The position numbers and the translations under genes were made by a program. Below the pieces are notes generated by a model. That model made no database searches. It saw only the letters and a list, made by a program, of their open reading frames with translations, and had not been told where the DNA came from. Shown here one piece after another: positions 48,541 through 59,215 of a stretch of DNA of 64,000 nt. Origin of the DNA: Gordius sp. MW1 (lineage: Eukaryota > Nematomorpha > Gordioida > Gordea > Gordiidae); NCBI GenBank assembly GCA_964036665.1, contig OZ038529.1, positions 24,500,060 through 24,564,059 on the forward strand, given 5' to 3'. Position 1 is the stretch's first letter; each line of letters opens with the position of its first letter.

Positions 48541-48677
48541 AACTTTAAGATCTTTTACTTTACCCAATTTCTGAATAAAACCCGTTGGAAATTGTTTGCA
48601 AATATCTTCTTCAGTTAAAATTTTCTCATCGGAAATAACGTTTAATTTAATGATTGATGGAAGTGATAAATTAATTT

Positions 48678-48902
48678 TTATGATGGAGGTATACCGAAAA
48701 TCAAATTTCCTTTACATTTATTGTTAACTTCTACCTTGGCACTGCATTTCCCCAAAGTTTGAATTTTGGTTTTGCCATAACCATATATCTCACAACCCGG
48801 TGTTAGTGGTGGCTTACCTATGCTACGCCACGTTGGTTCATCTATAACTGTGCAAGCGGCACCCGTATCGAAATGAAATGTATAGGGTCTCTCATTGATC
48901 AA
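48678..48902 (-). pseudogene. Ty3/Gypsy aspartic protease
   Basis: FDTGAACTVID carries the catalytic aspartate; the flap and second half follow without the final GLD-like motif in the same frame. Confidence 0.85.
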
Positions 48903-48922
48903 AACATCAATCTCCGCTTTCG

Positions 48923-49701
48923 TTATCTCATCTTTATTTTTGAGAGCGGATATGTTTCTTGGCGGAACAGGAGGTTTCGACCAGCAGTCTCGGGCCAGAT
49001 TATTTGCTCTTCCACACCTATAACATACGACTTTTCTATTCCTAAAAGTGCTAAAATTAGGAACGTTTTAGAAAAATTATTATTCCAATTCCCGAATGTT
49101 TTATCCCGTCGTAATTTATTTATATCCAATTCGTTGGACGTTTCACCTTCAATTGATGAATGAGCCAGCGCTAAATTTACCGTTTCGTCAAACGTTATGT
49201 TACCTGAGGGGTATTTGGCCATTAATTCAATATTTAATCTAGGTAATTTGACCCCAAGGATAAATATATCACGTAAAATTTCGTCAGTTGGTAAATTATT
49301 TGCACCGGTTTTTAATAATTTTAAGTTTTATTGAGAAATCTATTATGCTCTCGCTAGTTCTCCGATTTAAATAATATTTCTCTGTAATGGTAAATTGAGT
49401 TTTTATCTGAATATATTCTTATCAAAGATTCCTTTATTTCCTCATAAGTAACACTATCAACATCCTTAGGATATATTTGACATCTAATTTTACTCAGGTG
49501 TAAACTTCCTATATACGACAATAAAACTATTTTTCTAAAATCTCCCGTAATATTTCTAAGGCGAAAAAGTAATTCTAGAAGATAAAGATAATCATCGATA
49601 TTTTTTGTTGAATCATAAGGTGGTATATCTCTAACCCAATCAAGAGAATATCCAGAATCTAATTCGGATTTTGACCCAATGTCCGGCTTCTTCTCCGTCA
49701 T
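48923..49701 (-). pseudogene. Ty3/Gypsy gag with altered zinc knuckle
   Basis: Two open parts (49354-49701 and 48923-49222) in different frames carry the capsid-like helices. The knuckle near 48990-49035 reads CYRCGRANNLARDC: spacing is C-x2-C-x4-X-x4-C but the histidine position is asparagine. Confidence 0.75.
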
Positions 49702-49769
49702 CTTAATTGATAATTTCTAGAATAATAACAGAATATATTAGGTGTGGAAGTGTTTTTCTCGTCGCCAAA

Positions 49770-49993
49770 TGTGATGAAGTGGCCGGGGTTATAACACTAA
49801 ACTCAGATCCTAAACCAGAGACTACATCAAGAGACAGAGAGACTCTTTTATTAGGTAGATAGGGCTTTATATACACATAGCGAAGGACATATATAAAAGT
49901 AGCAATCAAATAAGCGATACTAAGTACGGTGTAAACTAAGGTGTATTCAAATGGCTACGCGTATAATCAAATCCTGAATGACACTACACTACA
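49770..49993 (-). repeat. 5' LTR of Ty3/Gypsy element (224 bases)
   Basis: TG...CA; matches 45739-45998 closely outside two indels. Confidence 0.9.
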
Positions 49994-49998
49994 TCATA

Positions 49999-50232
49999 TA
50001 TCACGAAAATAACAATTGTATATATGAGGTGTTCATAGTAAAACCGCAGACGATTATTTTCGCCCACGGCAAAAACCGAACAAAAAATAAGATTTAAATC
50101 ATTTTGTAATTCGTGCAATGGTTAAAAAACTATTTTCGTTCGCTTTTTGCCGCGGGCGAAAATAATGAACACCTCATATCTACAATTGTAATTTTCGTGA
50201 TATATGATAAAATTCACGATGAATATAAGATA
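49999..50232. repeat. Centre of large inverted repeat
   Basis: tgaggtgttcat...attttcgccc near 50025-50060 faces gggcgaaaataatgaacacctca near 50153-50176, and outer parts continue into 45705-45738 and 50190-50232. Confidence 0.8.
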
Positions 50233-51029
50233 CTAGATGAACCCGGCAAACGTTGTTTTGCCATTTACCCGGGTGTGTTAGCAGAATGAATATATATCAT
50301 CTTATAGATAAATTTCAATAGATTAAGAATATATCAAATATAATAGGTAAGTGTTTATTATGCAAAAAATTTTAAACAAATAGTTAAAGAGGGTCCAAGG
50401 CCCACCCAAGAGAGAAAACCTGGCCCCATGCCCCCCCCCCCAAGGGAAAAATCTTTGGCAATTTTTTTGTAATTTTTTGTAATTAAGAATCAATATCATA
50501 ATTATAATCATTTGTTTCTGAATAAAACTTTTAATTCTGAACTTAATAATGTCCGAAGAACTGAGATATATTAACATTTATTGGCATTTTTTTAAAAGTA
50601 TTTTCATTTTTCTCCTTATTTAACGCGCAAAAAATGACAAAATTAGATTTTTTAATTTATTTAGCCACGCAGGAGGGGACACGACCGTCCTATAGTAATA
50701 ATAATTGACGTAAAAAATAAGCAAAAAAATGACTATGATTTAATGTTTCAAATCGTTAAAAGTTTCCATTTTCCGCAGCACATGCCTACATTTATCACAC
50801 TACAAACGATAGATACACAGTACATCATGAGGTTGCGTTTGATTAGCAGTTTATTAAACGTCAAAACTTATAAAACAAACTCGAAAACTACTGGGGCTCG
50901 AACAAATCTTAAAACATGCTTCGGAGTGTCAGGAATAAACTGTGAAATTTTGAGCCAAATCGGTCTGGTAGTTTTCCAAAATTGGTGGCGGCATACACAC
51001 ATACATAGTTCGTTTTTATATACAAGATT
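50233..51029 (-). mobile_element. Helitron, non-autonomous (H2, 797 bases)
   Basis: Minus strand starts TCTTGTATATAAAAACG at 51029 and ends GGGTTCATCTAG at 50233, with a perfect hairpin GGCAAA-ACAACG-TTTGCC just before. Inserted between A (50232) and T (51030). The other arm of the host palindrome (45700-45720) shows the uninterrupted target. A C-rich tract lies at 50430. No RepHel gene. Confidence 0.86.
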
Positions 51030-51326
51030 AAGAAAAATAATGAAAAGTTTGATAATTTAGCACAAAAATTCACTTCGCTTTTTTTCGCTTCGCGCGTCAT
51101 CACGAACGCGGCCTTAGGTTAGTGGATATTGGTTTTAGAAAGCAAAAAGTGACGGGGCAAACCAATTTGTAAAACTATATCCTTGTAAGAGGTGTGGGGT
51201 GCGGTGAGACGAAGTAAAGAAATTATATAAGGACAAAATATAGATAAATAATTTCGATTCACACTTTGGCCAGTGGTCAACTTTTCTATTGGCCAGCAGC
51301 CAGAAGATGACCAAATAGTCAGTCTA

Positions 51327-52011
51327 ATATGTCAAGCAACTCGTAATCTTTATTTTCAGCCAATCAATAAGTACAACAAGCGTAATAACGACAAATCACG
51401 ATCAATCAATTGAATAATGTTTTTCCAGTCAATCAATAAATGTAAGGGAATATGTAAGTGTTAGGATGATGGCCTTGAGAGATCGTCGTGGAATCGGTCC
51501 GGTAGGATGAGTGTCAACTAAGTGTAATCGGAGGTATTTAATTGCGGGATGTTAAGCTTGTGGTTGATAATCGTAGTAAGGGAGAAGGGCAGGTATCTGG
51601 TCTGGCCTTTATGGATTATTGCCGCTGGAATCGTGTCTACAATGAGAAATAAACATCTCCCCACCCGCAGGACTAAACGTGTCCTGATTAAAAAACTAAC
51701 AACCTCCTCCTGCAGGACTAAAAAATAACTAAACAAAATAACTAAATAAAATAACTGATCTTTCGTGGTCAACATCTCGCTATTTAAAACCCTGTCGAAG
51801 CGCCTCTCATTTGAATGGAGAATGCTTCCAGACAGTTGGATATACTGCACGTATCCACTAACTTGAGACTGCCATTAGCATATTCGTTTACTTCTAATTT
51901 TAGTTAGCACGCTATCTCATTTGCTTAAGCGCCTTCATTAGTTTGTAAACATTAACTAAATCATACCTACAACAGAACCATTGGTATATCTTTAATTTCA
52001 CAACTGCAACA
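51327..52011 (-). repeat. Left LTR (685 bases)
   Basis: Nearly identical to 53950-54659 with short indels (an ataactgaataaa repeat unit and about ten bases near the end). Confidence 0.88.
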
Positions 52012-52360
52012 CCTTCCCCTTTTACCTTTTCCTGCACCTCCCATTTAGGGCCAAGGTAAAGCTGCTGCAGGAACTCCGTACCACGCCTCTATCGGTGTCT
52101 TTTGTTAAAATATTAGATGTCTTATCGTCTACACGTAAGTGAAAAGTAAGCCTTCCTAAGATCTATCTTTGAAAAGATTTTAGAACCTTTTAAATCAGCT
52201 AACATTATTTCGATTCTAATTAGGGGTTATTAAAAATCTATCAAACATTTATAATGTCATTGACCTTATCAACCCAAATAAAAGGTATTAGACAGGTAGG
52301 CAAAAACGAGGACTTGCATCTGAGTGAACCCTTATCGACAAAACCTTATCATTCATCAAC

Positions 52361-52960
52361 CTAGTTTCTCACGAAAAAATCAACTATATTCCACGTTAAT
52401 TCTATCAATGTTCTAATGCCACAGTCTCCCGACGTACTGACCATCACAATCAACCCAACAGGGGTCGTAGGCTTATTATCGAAAACCCTTGCCCCTAACA
52501 CCGAGGTTGGCTCATTAACAGAGTCCATTGCCTCATTAATAACAACCAAGGATTTATGCATAGATGCTACCTTGAAACCGGGTGTTGCATGGCCATCAGC
52601 ATTATTAATTGAACAATTGATTTTCATATTTCTACCACTAGTTTTTACCAATGTCCCGCCAATTAACCATAGGACCCATAATATTATCTAATTTCTCATC
52701 GATAACGAATTACTTTAATTCTAAAACTTCCTCGTTTGCACATACTCGAACTTTAGTATTCCCGACAAGTTTAATCTTCGAACCGTCTAATTGTTCTACT
52801 AAAACATGCCTTTTATTTATTTATGCTTTTAAAAGGCCATAATTTTAACAAAATTACATTTACTTATAACATAAATTGAGACCCCAGAATCTACCAAAAA
52901 ATTTATTTGCTTACCTTCAATATTTAAATAAACCACCGGAGTTTGTGAAAAACCATAAAT
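52361..52960 (-). pseudogene. Aspartic protease relic of the LTR element
   Basis: Minus strand near 52880-52950: PVVYLNIEGKQINFLVDSGV, the DSG active site of a retroelement protease; then VEQLDGSKIKLVGNTKVRV near 52740-52800 and FVIDEKLDNIMG near 52680, the usual protease order, with stops between. A further frame to 52361 is not recognised. Confidence 0.6.
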
Positions 52961-53720
52961 GAGCGTTAATTAAAGTTACGGGGGCCAGGATCTAGAGAAT
53001 TTTCCTGCGTGCCCCTGACAACAAAATTATCATTATTATTTTGCATACCGTTAGAACGTTGCTACCCTGCCGCCTATATATTGTCTATAATGAGCTGTGT
53101 TACTTAAAAATTATTCACCCTACTCATTTGCATAAGCGATTTTAGTTACCAAAAATATACAATTATTATCTGTGCTAAAACCATGAGAAAACATCTTTTC
53201 ACTTGTGGCCAAAATTAATAAAATTACATGAAGCCTTCGGCCCAAACATGATAATAAAAATTCGATAAGTGATCGAACAAAAATGAAGAAAATAAATTTA
53301 TAGCGTTGACACCCACAATTTAATTAAAGTCCCTCTACAGGAGGTAATCTATACTCAAAAGACCAAGATCATTAATGATAAGACAAACGACTTGTCGATA
53401 AAAATTACATTAAAAAAAATTAAAACGCCTCTTTTGGCAAAAATATAACCCACAATCAAATGAGTTAAATTATCGCGTCCATTTTTTATTTAAAATGAAA
53501 AATCAATAAAGCAAAATATTACGCAAGAATATATTAATAATATGTACAATATAGCAGGAGAATATATCAATAATATGTAAAATATAGCAGACTAATTGAA
53601 AATACAACGTAAAAATCATTAATTTAACCTCAAAAATATTCTAATTATCAAGTGACACTACAAAAATTAAAATAATTAAGATTAACGAAGATTTTTCCAT
53701 CAAAAACAAATTATACCTCT

Positions 53721-53949
53721 GACGGTTCTTCGGATTACTTTTGCTCGTCCTATTAAATTCGTTTGTCCTTCGGGGGTTCTCCTCGTCGTGCTACAATTGT
53801 ACTAACCCAGTTGAGACAACGTGGTCCTTCTTTCCTTTTCTTTTGTATACACTTCGAACGTCTAACGTCACGAATCTCGTGCTATGACGGTTCTTCGGCT
53901 TGTTGTTGGCGTCCGCTCGTGGGTTTCTTTCTCCTCGTGCTACCAATTA
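53721..53949 (-). repeat. Duplicated leader/primer-site segment
   Basis: gacggttcttcgg ... tcctcgtcgtgctacaa (53721-53802) is repeated as gacggttcttcgg ... tcctcgtgctaccaa (53887-53949), the second copy abutting the LTR. Confidence 0.7.
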
Positions 53950-54659
53950 ATATGTCAAGCAACTCGTAATCTTATTTTCAGCCAATCAATAAGTACAACA
54001 AGCGTAATAACGACAAATCACGATCAATCAATTGAATAATGTTTTTCCAGTCAATCAATAAATGTAAGTGAATATGTAAGTGTTAGGATGATGGCCTTGA
54101 GAGATCGTCGTGGGATCGGTCCGGTAGGATGAGTGTCAACTAAGTGTAATCGGAGGTATTTAATTGCGGGATGTTAAGCTTGTGGTTGATAATCGTAGTA
54201 AGGGAGAAGGGCAGGTATCTGGTCTGGCTCTTGATGGATTATTGCCGCTGGAACCACGTGTCTACAATGAGAAATAAACATCTCCCCACCCGCAGGACTA
54301 AACGTGTCCTGATTAAAAAACTAACAACCTCCTCCTGCAGGACTAAAAAATAACTAAACAAAATAACTAAATAAAATAACTGAATAAAATAACTGATCTT
54401 TCGTGGTCAACATCTCGCTATTTAAAACCCTGTCGAAGCGCCTCTCATTTGAATGGAGAATGCTTCCAGACAGTTGGATATACTGCACGTCTCCACTAAC
54501 TTGAGACTGCCATTAGCATATTCGTTTACTTTTAATTTTAGTTAGCACGCTATCTCATGTGCGTAAGCGCCTTCATTAGTTTGTAAACATTAACTAAATC
54601 ATACCTACAACAGAACCATTGGTATATTTTTTATGCAAATAATTTCACACCTACAACAT
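53950..54659 (-). repeat. Right LTR (710 bases)
   Basis: Partner of 51327-52011. Confidence 0.88.
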
Positions 54660-55245
54660 AGTCTATAATTATATAAGGGCAAAATATAGAAGAAAATTTC
54701 GATCCGCACTTTGGCCCATGGTCATTTATTTCTATGGGTCAGCCAGCAGACGGTCAAAAATCGTATAAATACATAAGGGTCAAATATTAAAGTAACCGAA
54801 AAAATTTTCCAATTAAGCTTTAGCCAGTGGTCATTTTTTTCATTGGTCAGTAGCTAGGAGACGGCCAAAAGTCTGTAATTATATACGGGACAAAATAAAA
54901 AAAAAACTTTTTAATTAACACTTTGGCCAATGGTCATTTTTTTCTATTGGTCGGCAGTCAGCAGACCGTTAAAAATCGTATAAATACATAAGGGCCAAAT
55001 ATTAAAAAAAAAATTGTCCAATCCAACTTTAGCCAATGGTCATTTTTTCTATAGGTCAGTAGCCAGCAGACGGCCAAAAGTCTGTAATTATATTAGGGTA
55101 AAATATAAAAAAAAGCTTTCAATTAACACTTTGGCCAATGGTCATTTTTTCCATAGGTCAGTAGCCAGCAGACGGTATTTAGCCTATAATTATAATAAAG
55201 AAAAAAAATTTCGATTTACACTTTGGCCCTTAAAACATTTTTTTT
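54660..55245 (-). repeat. Minisatellite, opposite strand (about 6 units)
   Basis: Reverse-strand form of the 5555 unit: ctttggccaatggtcatttttt, ctattggtcagtagccagcagacgg. Together with 51255-51320 it is one array split by the LTR element. Frames reading LANGHFFHRS are its translation. Confidence 0.88.
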
Positions 55246-55345
55246 TTTTTTCAACTTTTACGCATCCATTTTTACTAATAGTGGTGTAACACCACTATTA
55301 TCGTTAAAAATTAAAATGGGTGCACAGCAAGCACGCACCATATTT

Positions 55346-55465
55346 ATTAATAATCACTATCCCCTAACTGTCCCTCCTTCTCTTAACTACTGCATAGCAT
55401 GTAGCAGCACGCACTATCCCCTACCCCTCCCTCCCTCTCTTAACTTCTGCATATGCATCATAGCA
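55346..55465 (+). repeat. Two-unit tandem repeat, about 58 bases each
   Basis: cactatcccctaac-tgtccctcc ... cttaactactgcatagcat followed by cactatcccctacccctccc ... cttaacttctgcatatgcat. Confidence 0.8.
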
Positions 55466-55995
55466 TAGTAGCGCATCGCCTCCTATACAAAATAATATTT
55501 AGGTGATGTGGGGTTGGAGCGGGGTGGAACAGACACGGCCCGGGGTAGAGCAGGGTTGGAGCAAGACGACTAAATATTTAGCCTTACTATTTCGGTGTGA
55601 ATATTTTGGAGCAAGGGTATCCCCATGCTCTCATTATAAGCTGGGTTGTGTAAAAATGGAAAGAGAAGGGGGGGAGTTATATGGTGCTGTGCTACTATTA
55701 CACACACCACACACAGTAACTAATATATAAAGGGCAATGCGTCAGGGATATAATGTGTTCATCTAAATTAAAATCGTTTAAAGATGGCGCTAACCAAAAT
55801 AATACATTTACATTTATTATTACAATATAGTGGAGTATTGATTTGATATTATTAATTGCTATATTGATATTAGGATACTATATTTTTTAGTTTCTTTTTT
55901 ATATAAAAACAAATGATAATTAATGATTTAATGAAAAAATTGCTTAGTGACTGTACTTCAGTCAAAATATTTGGATATAAAAACTATACCTTATG

Positions 55996-56195
55996 TATGG
56001 AAACCCCAGGTGACCTGACCCAACCTTAGGCCTGGGTTTTGGGATTCGTTTCGACCTAAGGTTTTGGGCTAGAGTTTGAATCTAGCCCAAAATTTTACTT
56101 TGGGATTTTGGGGAATCCTTAGGTGGATGCAAAACCCAGGCTAAACCTAAAACCTCAGGCTTAGGTTTATAAAACCCCGGGTTTTCCCATCAGTA
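55996..56195. mobile_element. Short element with CCTAGG-type repeats
   Basis: tatggaaaccccaggtgacc faces aaaccccgggttttcccat; between are repeated ccttagg, aaacccagg and cctaaggtttt phrases in both orientations. No target duplication identified. Confidence 0.45.
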
Positions 56196-56352
56196 AATGT
56201 GACATCCCATTATATACAATATTTACTTAATCCATTTATTATTTTCGCATAAAATAATTACGTATACTAATAAAGCTTATGTTCATATATTTAAATTGAT
56301 AAATTTCAGCATTTTGCGAAAAATTTGGTGAATTGGAATGCATCTGCCAAGC

Positions 56353-56800
56353 CTACATTTTGACGTAAAATGTTATGAATGCGTTAGGTTGAAAATTGTT
56401 GAGGTGCGCCATGAGTTTAGGCATACCAATCAGAGACGCCTTCGAAAACAATCTTTCGGCAGGCACCGAGGTCACCTGAGTGCTCAGAAAATCTCTAGCC
56501 ATTGCTGCTAGATTGGGATAATTATATTTTTTAATCAACTAATTATATAATATATACAATTATTTTGTCATTTTTAAAGAATATGTTTAATATATAATAA
56601 CTGTTAAATGCTTAGATTTTCTGAAGCATCTAGGTTGGCTGAAAAAATGTTTTTGGGCAGTATAATTCCTTATTAACTTGAGTATGTTAAAGGTTATAAT
56701 AATACATATGATGGTAACGTTTAAGATGTCGTCGAAGACCTGAAGTATTGCTATCAGTCACTTTTACTGCTTTAAAGCACAATTTACACTTCCCCATTTT
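56353..56800 (-). pseudogene. hAT transposase, internally deleted
   Basis: Two diagnostic ends remain on the minus strand. N-terminal BED zinc finger at 56708-56800: CKLC, then TSGLRRHLKRYH (C-x2-C and H-x4-H). C-terminal dimerisation region at 56353-56538: YPNLAAMARDFLSTQ, then SVPAERLFSKAS. The catalytic middle (several hundred codons) is missing, with only about 170 AT-rich bases in between. The element's right tip, TAGTGATGCG in reverse, is at 57246-57255, the same tip as the hAT at 35622. Confidence 0.8.
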
Positions 56801-57169
56801 ATTTGATTAATCCTTGGATACTGTAAAATGTTTGAACAGCTTGCTCTTTTTTGAGTTGGATTATAAATTTGTTGCGCATAATCTCATTATAGGTCTAAAA
56901 TTTTTATATTATATAATAATTCTTCACAAATAAGTAATAAATACATAATTAATTGTTCATATACCCTAAGGGCTTTTAATACTATGTTGTCTATTTAATA
57001 AGATTATATTAAAAATTTAAAATATGCGTGAGGCGGATAATTAGGTGTCTAAATAATTTAATATCAAAAGTTTCAAAATCACATTAATTTGCATTTAATA
57101 TCCTAAATATAAATTTCATAAAAAATTCTTAATTAACAAAATAATCAAGCCAAGATCACGCTTATAAAA

Positions 57170-57255
57170 TCTAGTCTCGTCGCGTCTCGAGGTAGAAATT
57201 CTCGTCTTTTCGAGACGAGACGAGATGGAGATTTTTTGGGTTTTTCGCATCACTA
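57170..57255. mobile_element. Right end of the hAT element, GAGAC repeats and TAGTGATGCG tip
   Basis: gagacgagacgag block followed by tttttcgcatcacta, matching the 35622 left end in reverse. It interrupts the Helitron gene that follows. Confidence 0.75.
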
Positions 57256-57625
57256 TTTGCGTTACTGATAGTTTTAGTAAATGATTGTCCGCCATTTTGG
57301 GTACTTCTTCGACGATATATTAGATATCCGTCAACATGTGTGACCGTATCGTTGGTGAAATCTTTAGAAAAACGCTTTTTACATTTTCCATTTAACATGC
57401 AAGGCGATGATCGATTAAAATATTTACATGGGCCATGAATAATGTTTGTAGTAACAATATCAACAACAATTTATCAATAGATCGATTTGGAATTTCTGCA
57501 TAAATATAACTATCGATGTCTTCAGGACGTAATTTGTGGATGAAATAAATCAAAATATGAGCACGTGCTAATCCTCGCATTTACCACTCATTCGAATACA
57601 TCCAGCAACGTGCGGGGAACAATAT
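57256..57625 (-). pseudogene. Helitron RepHel protein fragment
   Basis: Minus strand: LARAHILIYFIHKLRPEDID, SYIYAEIPNRSID, a frame change, IIHGPC, then NGKCKKRFSKDFTNDTVTH and GYLIYRRRS. This is the conserved stretch of Helitron replication-helicase proteins (AEIP...MIHGPCG...CM-x-GKC-x-KxFPK...DGYP-x-YRRR). The frame runs into the hAT right end at 57255, so the hAT inserted here. A Helitron 5' end lies at 58404 on the same strand. Confidence 0.85.
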
Positions 57626-57779
57626 TATAGCTGATATGTTAATAAATAGAATACTTCAGCCTTTTTTAAATATGAAAGATTATTTACATTGTTGCATTTT
57701 ACAGTATCCATGTATGACGTCATGAAGATGCCTATGATTGACAATTTATTAAGTGTCAAAACGTAAAAGGAACAAGCTG

Positions 57780-58065
57780 TTTCTGTAGATACAGGTGAAG
57801 ATAATGAGCAAACAGAACCTAGTGATTTCCAAAGCCATAGTACTATAGTAAACAAGATGAGATAAAAAAACTGTTTGATTTAGGCCTCAAGCCTAAATCT
57901 ATTATGCATAATCTCAACAAAATGAATTATAATATTTCATTGGCTCAGCTAATAAATACATTAACTGCATTGAGAAGAAATAAATATGGTGTGTCAACAA
58001 CAAACTTAACAATTTGTTTGGGCAAAGAGGGCGATAATAGGATGGCTAGGGTTTTATTCAAATAA
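57780..58065 (+). pseudogene. Transposase-like fragment, unclassified
   Basis: Plus strand: TGEDNEQTEPSDF, a frame change, then IKKLFDLGLKPKSIMHNLNK and LAQLINTLTALRRNKYG. The L-x-L-G-KPK-I...QL...LRR-KYG pattern recalls the N-terminal part of some Mutator-like transposases, from memory. No catalytic part. Confidence 0.35.
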
Positions 58066-58322
58066 TTCGTATTGCCTCACCCTAAACGATTTTATGGAAG
58101 ACATATATACAATGTATTTATTTTATGTAAAATATACCTTAAATTTCTGCACAATTAATAAAATCTTCTTCAAATGGCGCGACTATATCTTTATTAAATA
58201 TCCGATTCAGACTTATTGACTCTTTAAGCCTTCTTCTATAGATATATGTTCATAATAATTTATAAATTGTATAAAATAATGTTCAAAAAAAGTTTAAAAC
58301 CTATTCCAGACCTACCAAATTT

Positions 58323-58404
58323 TCGCAGAATTTATGTAAAAATCGGTCAAGTTTCGGAGGAGTTAAACTACAAACACCGTGACACGTGAGTTTTATATAT
58401 TAGA
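58323..58404 (-). mobile_element. Helitron 5' end (H3)
   Basis: Minus strand begins TCTAATATATAAAACTCACG, then TGTCACGG and CTCCTCCGAAACTTGACCGA, a widespread Helitron 5' terminus, with T at 58405 outside. It belongs with the RepHel fragment downstream. Confidence 0.7.
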
Positions 58405-59029
58405 TGTACCCAGGTTTTTGTAAGTGTCTATAATTTTTTTTGCAATTAAACTATAATATCTAACTCATTTAAATTAGTTATTAATCAAAAAAATTTCCAA
58501 ATTTTGGCCAAGGGGGGGGGGGGGAAGTCCCGCTTTTCCCCCTTAACTACGTGCCTGTTAGCGTTTGTTATGTAAAGTAAATATATTTACAAATGGGAGA
58601 TAAGCATTTATTTTTTCAATAATTTTTAATTTAAAAATTTTGTCTGTTATATAATTTTAAATGCCTAAATTCTTGTTTGACAATAATTATAATTAGGGTG
58701 CAGCGGTTGGTTTTTAATATTTGATGAGGGTTTCTCATTTAAGAAGGTTTTAGTACGCGGATACGATTTTTCTTTAATATTTTCGTCCGTAAGTTCAGAT
58801 CATAATCACTGTTATATGCTCTAGTTAGTTTGATAACCAAAATATAAAAAACCTTTATAGCAATTTATGTTAAGACTGGGAATATTATTCAATACACCTT
58901 ACGAAGGGATACAAAAATAGTAAGTGACTAAATAATTACCTCTCTACAATTTATATATTTACTAGGATTTAAAATAATAAAATATACTAACTAGCTTATT
59001 TTAACACTATTTCATACTACAATAACTCG
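58405..59029. other. No gene recognised
   Basis: AT-rich; a G12 run at 58507. A 40-codon open stretch on the minus strand near 58740-58860 has no recognised family. Confidence 0.3.
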
Positions 59030-59215
59030 GTCAAACAAGAGAAATTGACCGGCAAACTGTTTACAAATTCTCGTCGAGTATTTCGCGGTGAACACAAATA
59101 TATTTTTAGTTTTTGCCTATACATCAAGTTTTTGAAATATTTGCTGTCAAGTTGCTAAAAAAGCGATAATGACGTTTTCAAACGTTAATAATTTGCAAAT
59201 ACTAATTTGGTATAA
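59030..59215. mobile_element. Half copy of CACTGGTC fold-back element
   Basis: Matches 24208-24370 (ctgcaaactgtttacaaattc, cgcggtgaacacaaatat) with a decayed tip. Confidence 0.45.

Larger units (their letters stand above)
45739..49993 (-). mobile_element. Ty3/Gypsy LTR retrotransposon, decayed but complete in outline
   Basis: 4255 bases, LTRs at both ends, 5-base target duplication TCATA (45734-45738, 49994-49998). Order on the minus strand: LTR, TTTGGCGACGAG (likely primer site), gag, protease, reverse transcriptase, RNase H, integrase, purine tract AAAGGGTGGAG, LTR. Integrase after RNase H marks the Ty3/Gypsy order. Frames are broken at many points, so the copy is not active. Confidence 0.93.
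51327..54659 (-). mobile_element. LTR element lacking reverse transcriptase, inserted in minisatellite
   Basis: Direct repeats of about 700 bases at both ends and flanking agtcta on each side (51321-51326, 54660-54665). Next to the right LTR, on the minus strand, TTGGTAGCACGAGG starts like an initiator-Met primer site. The 1.9 kb interior encodes a gag/protease relic and nothing recognisable as RT, RNase H or integrase. Non-autonomous or deleted. Confidence 0.82.

Noticed and set aside
58740..58860. About 40 open codons on the minus strand
   Set aside because: No family resemblance, no start or splice support.
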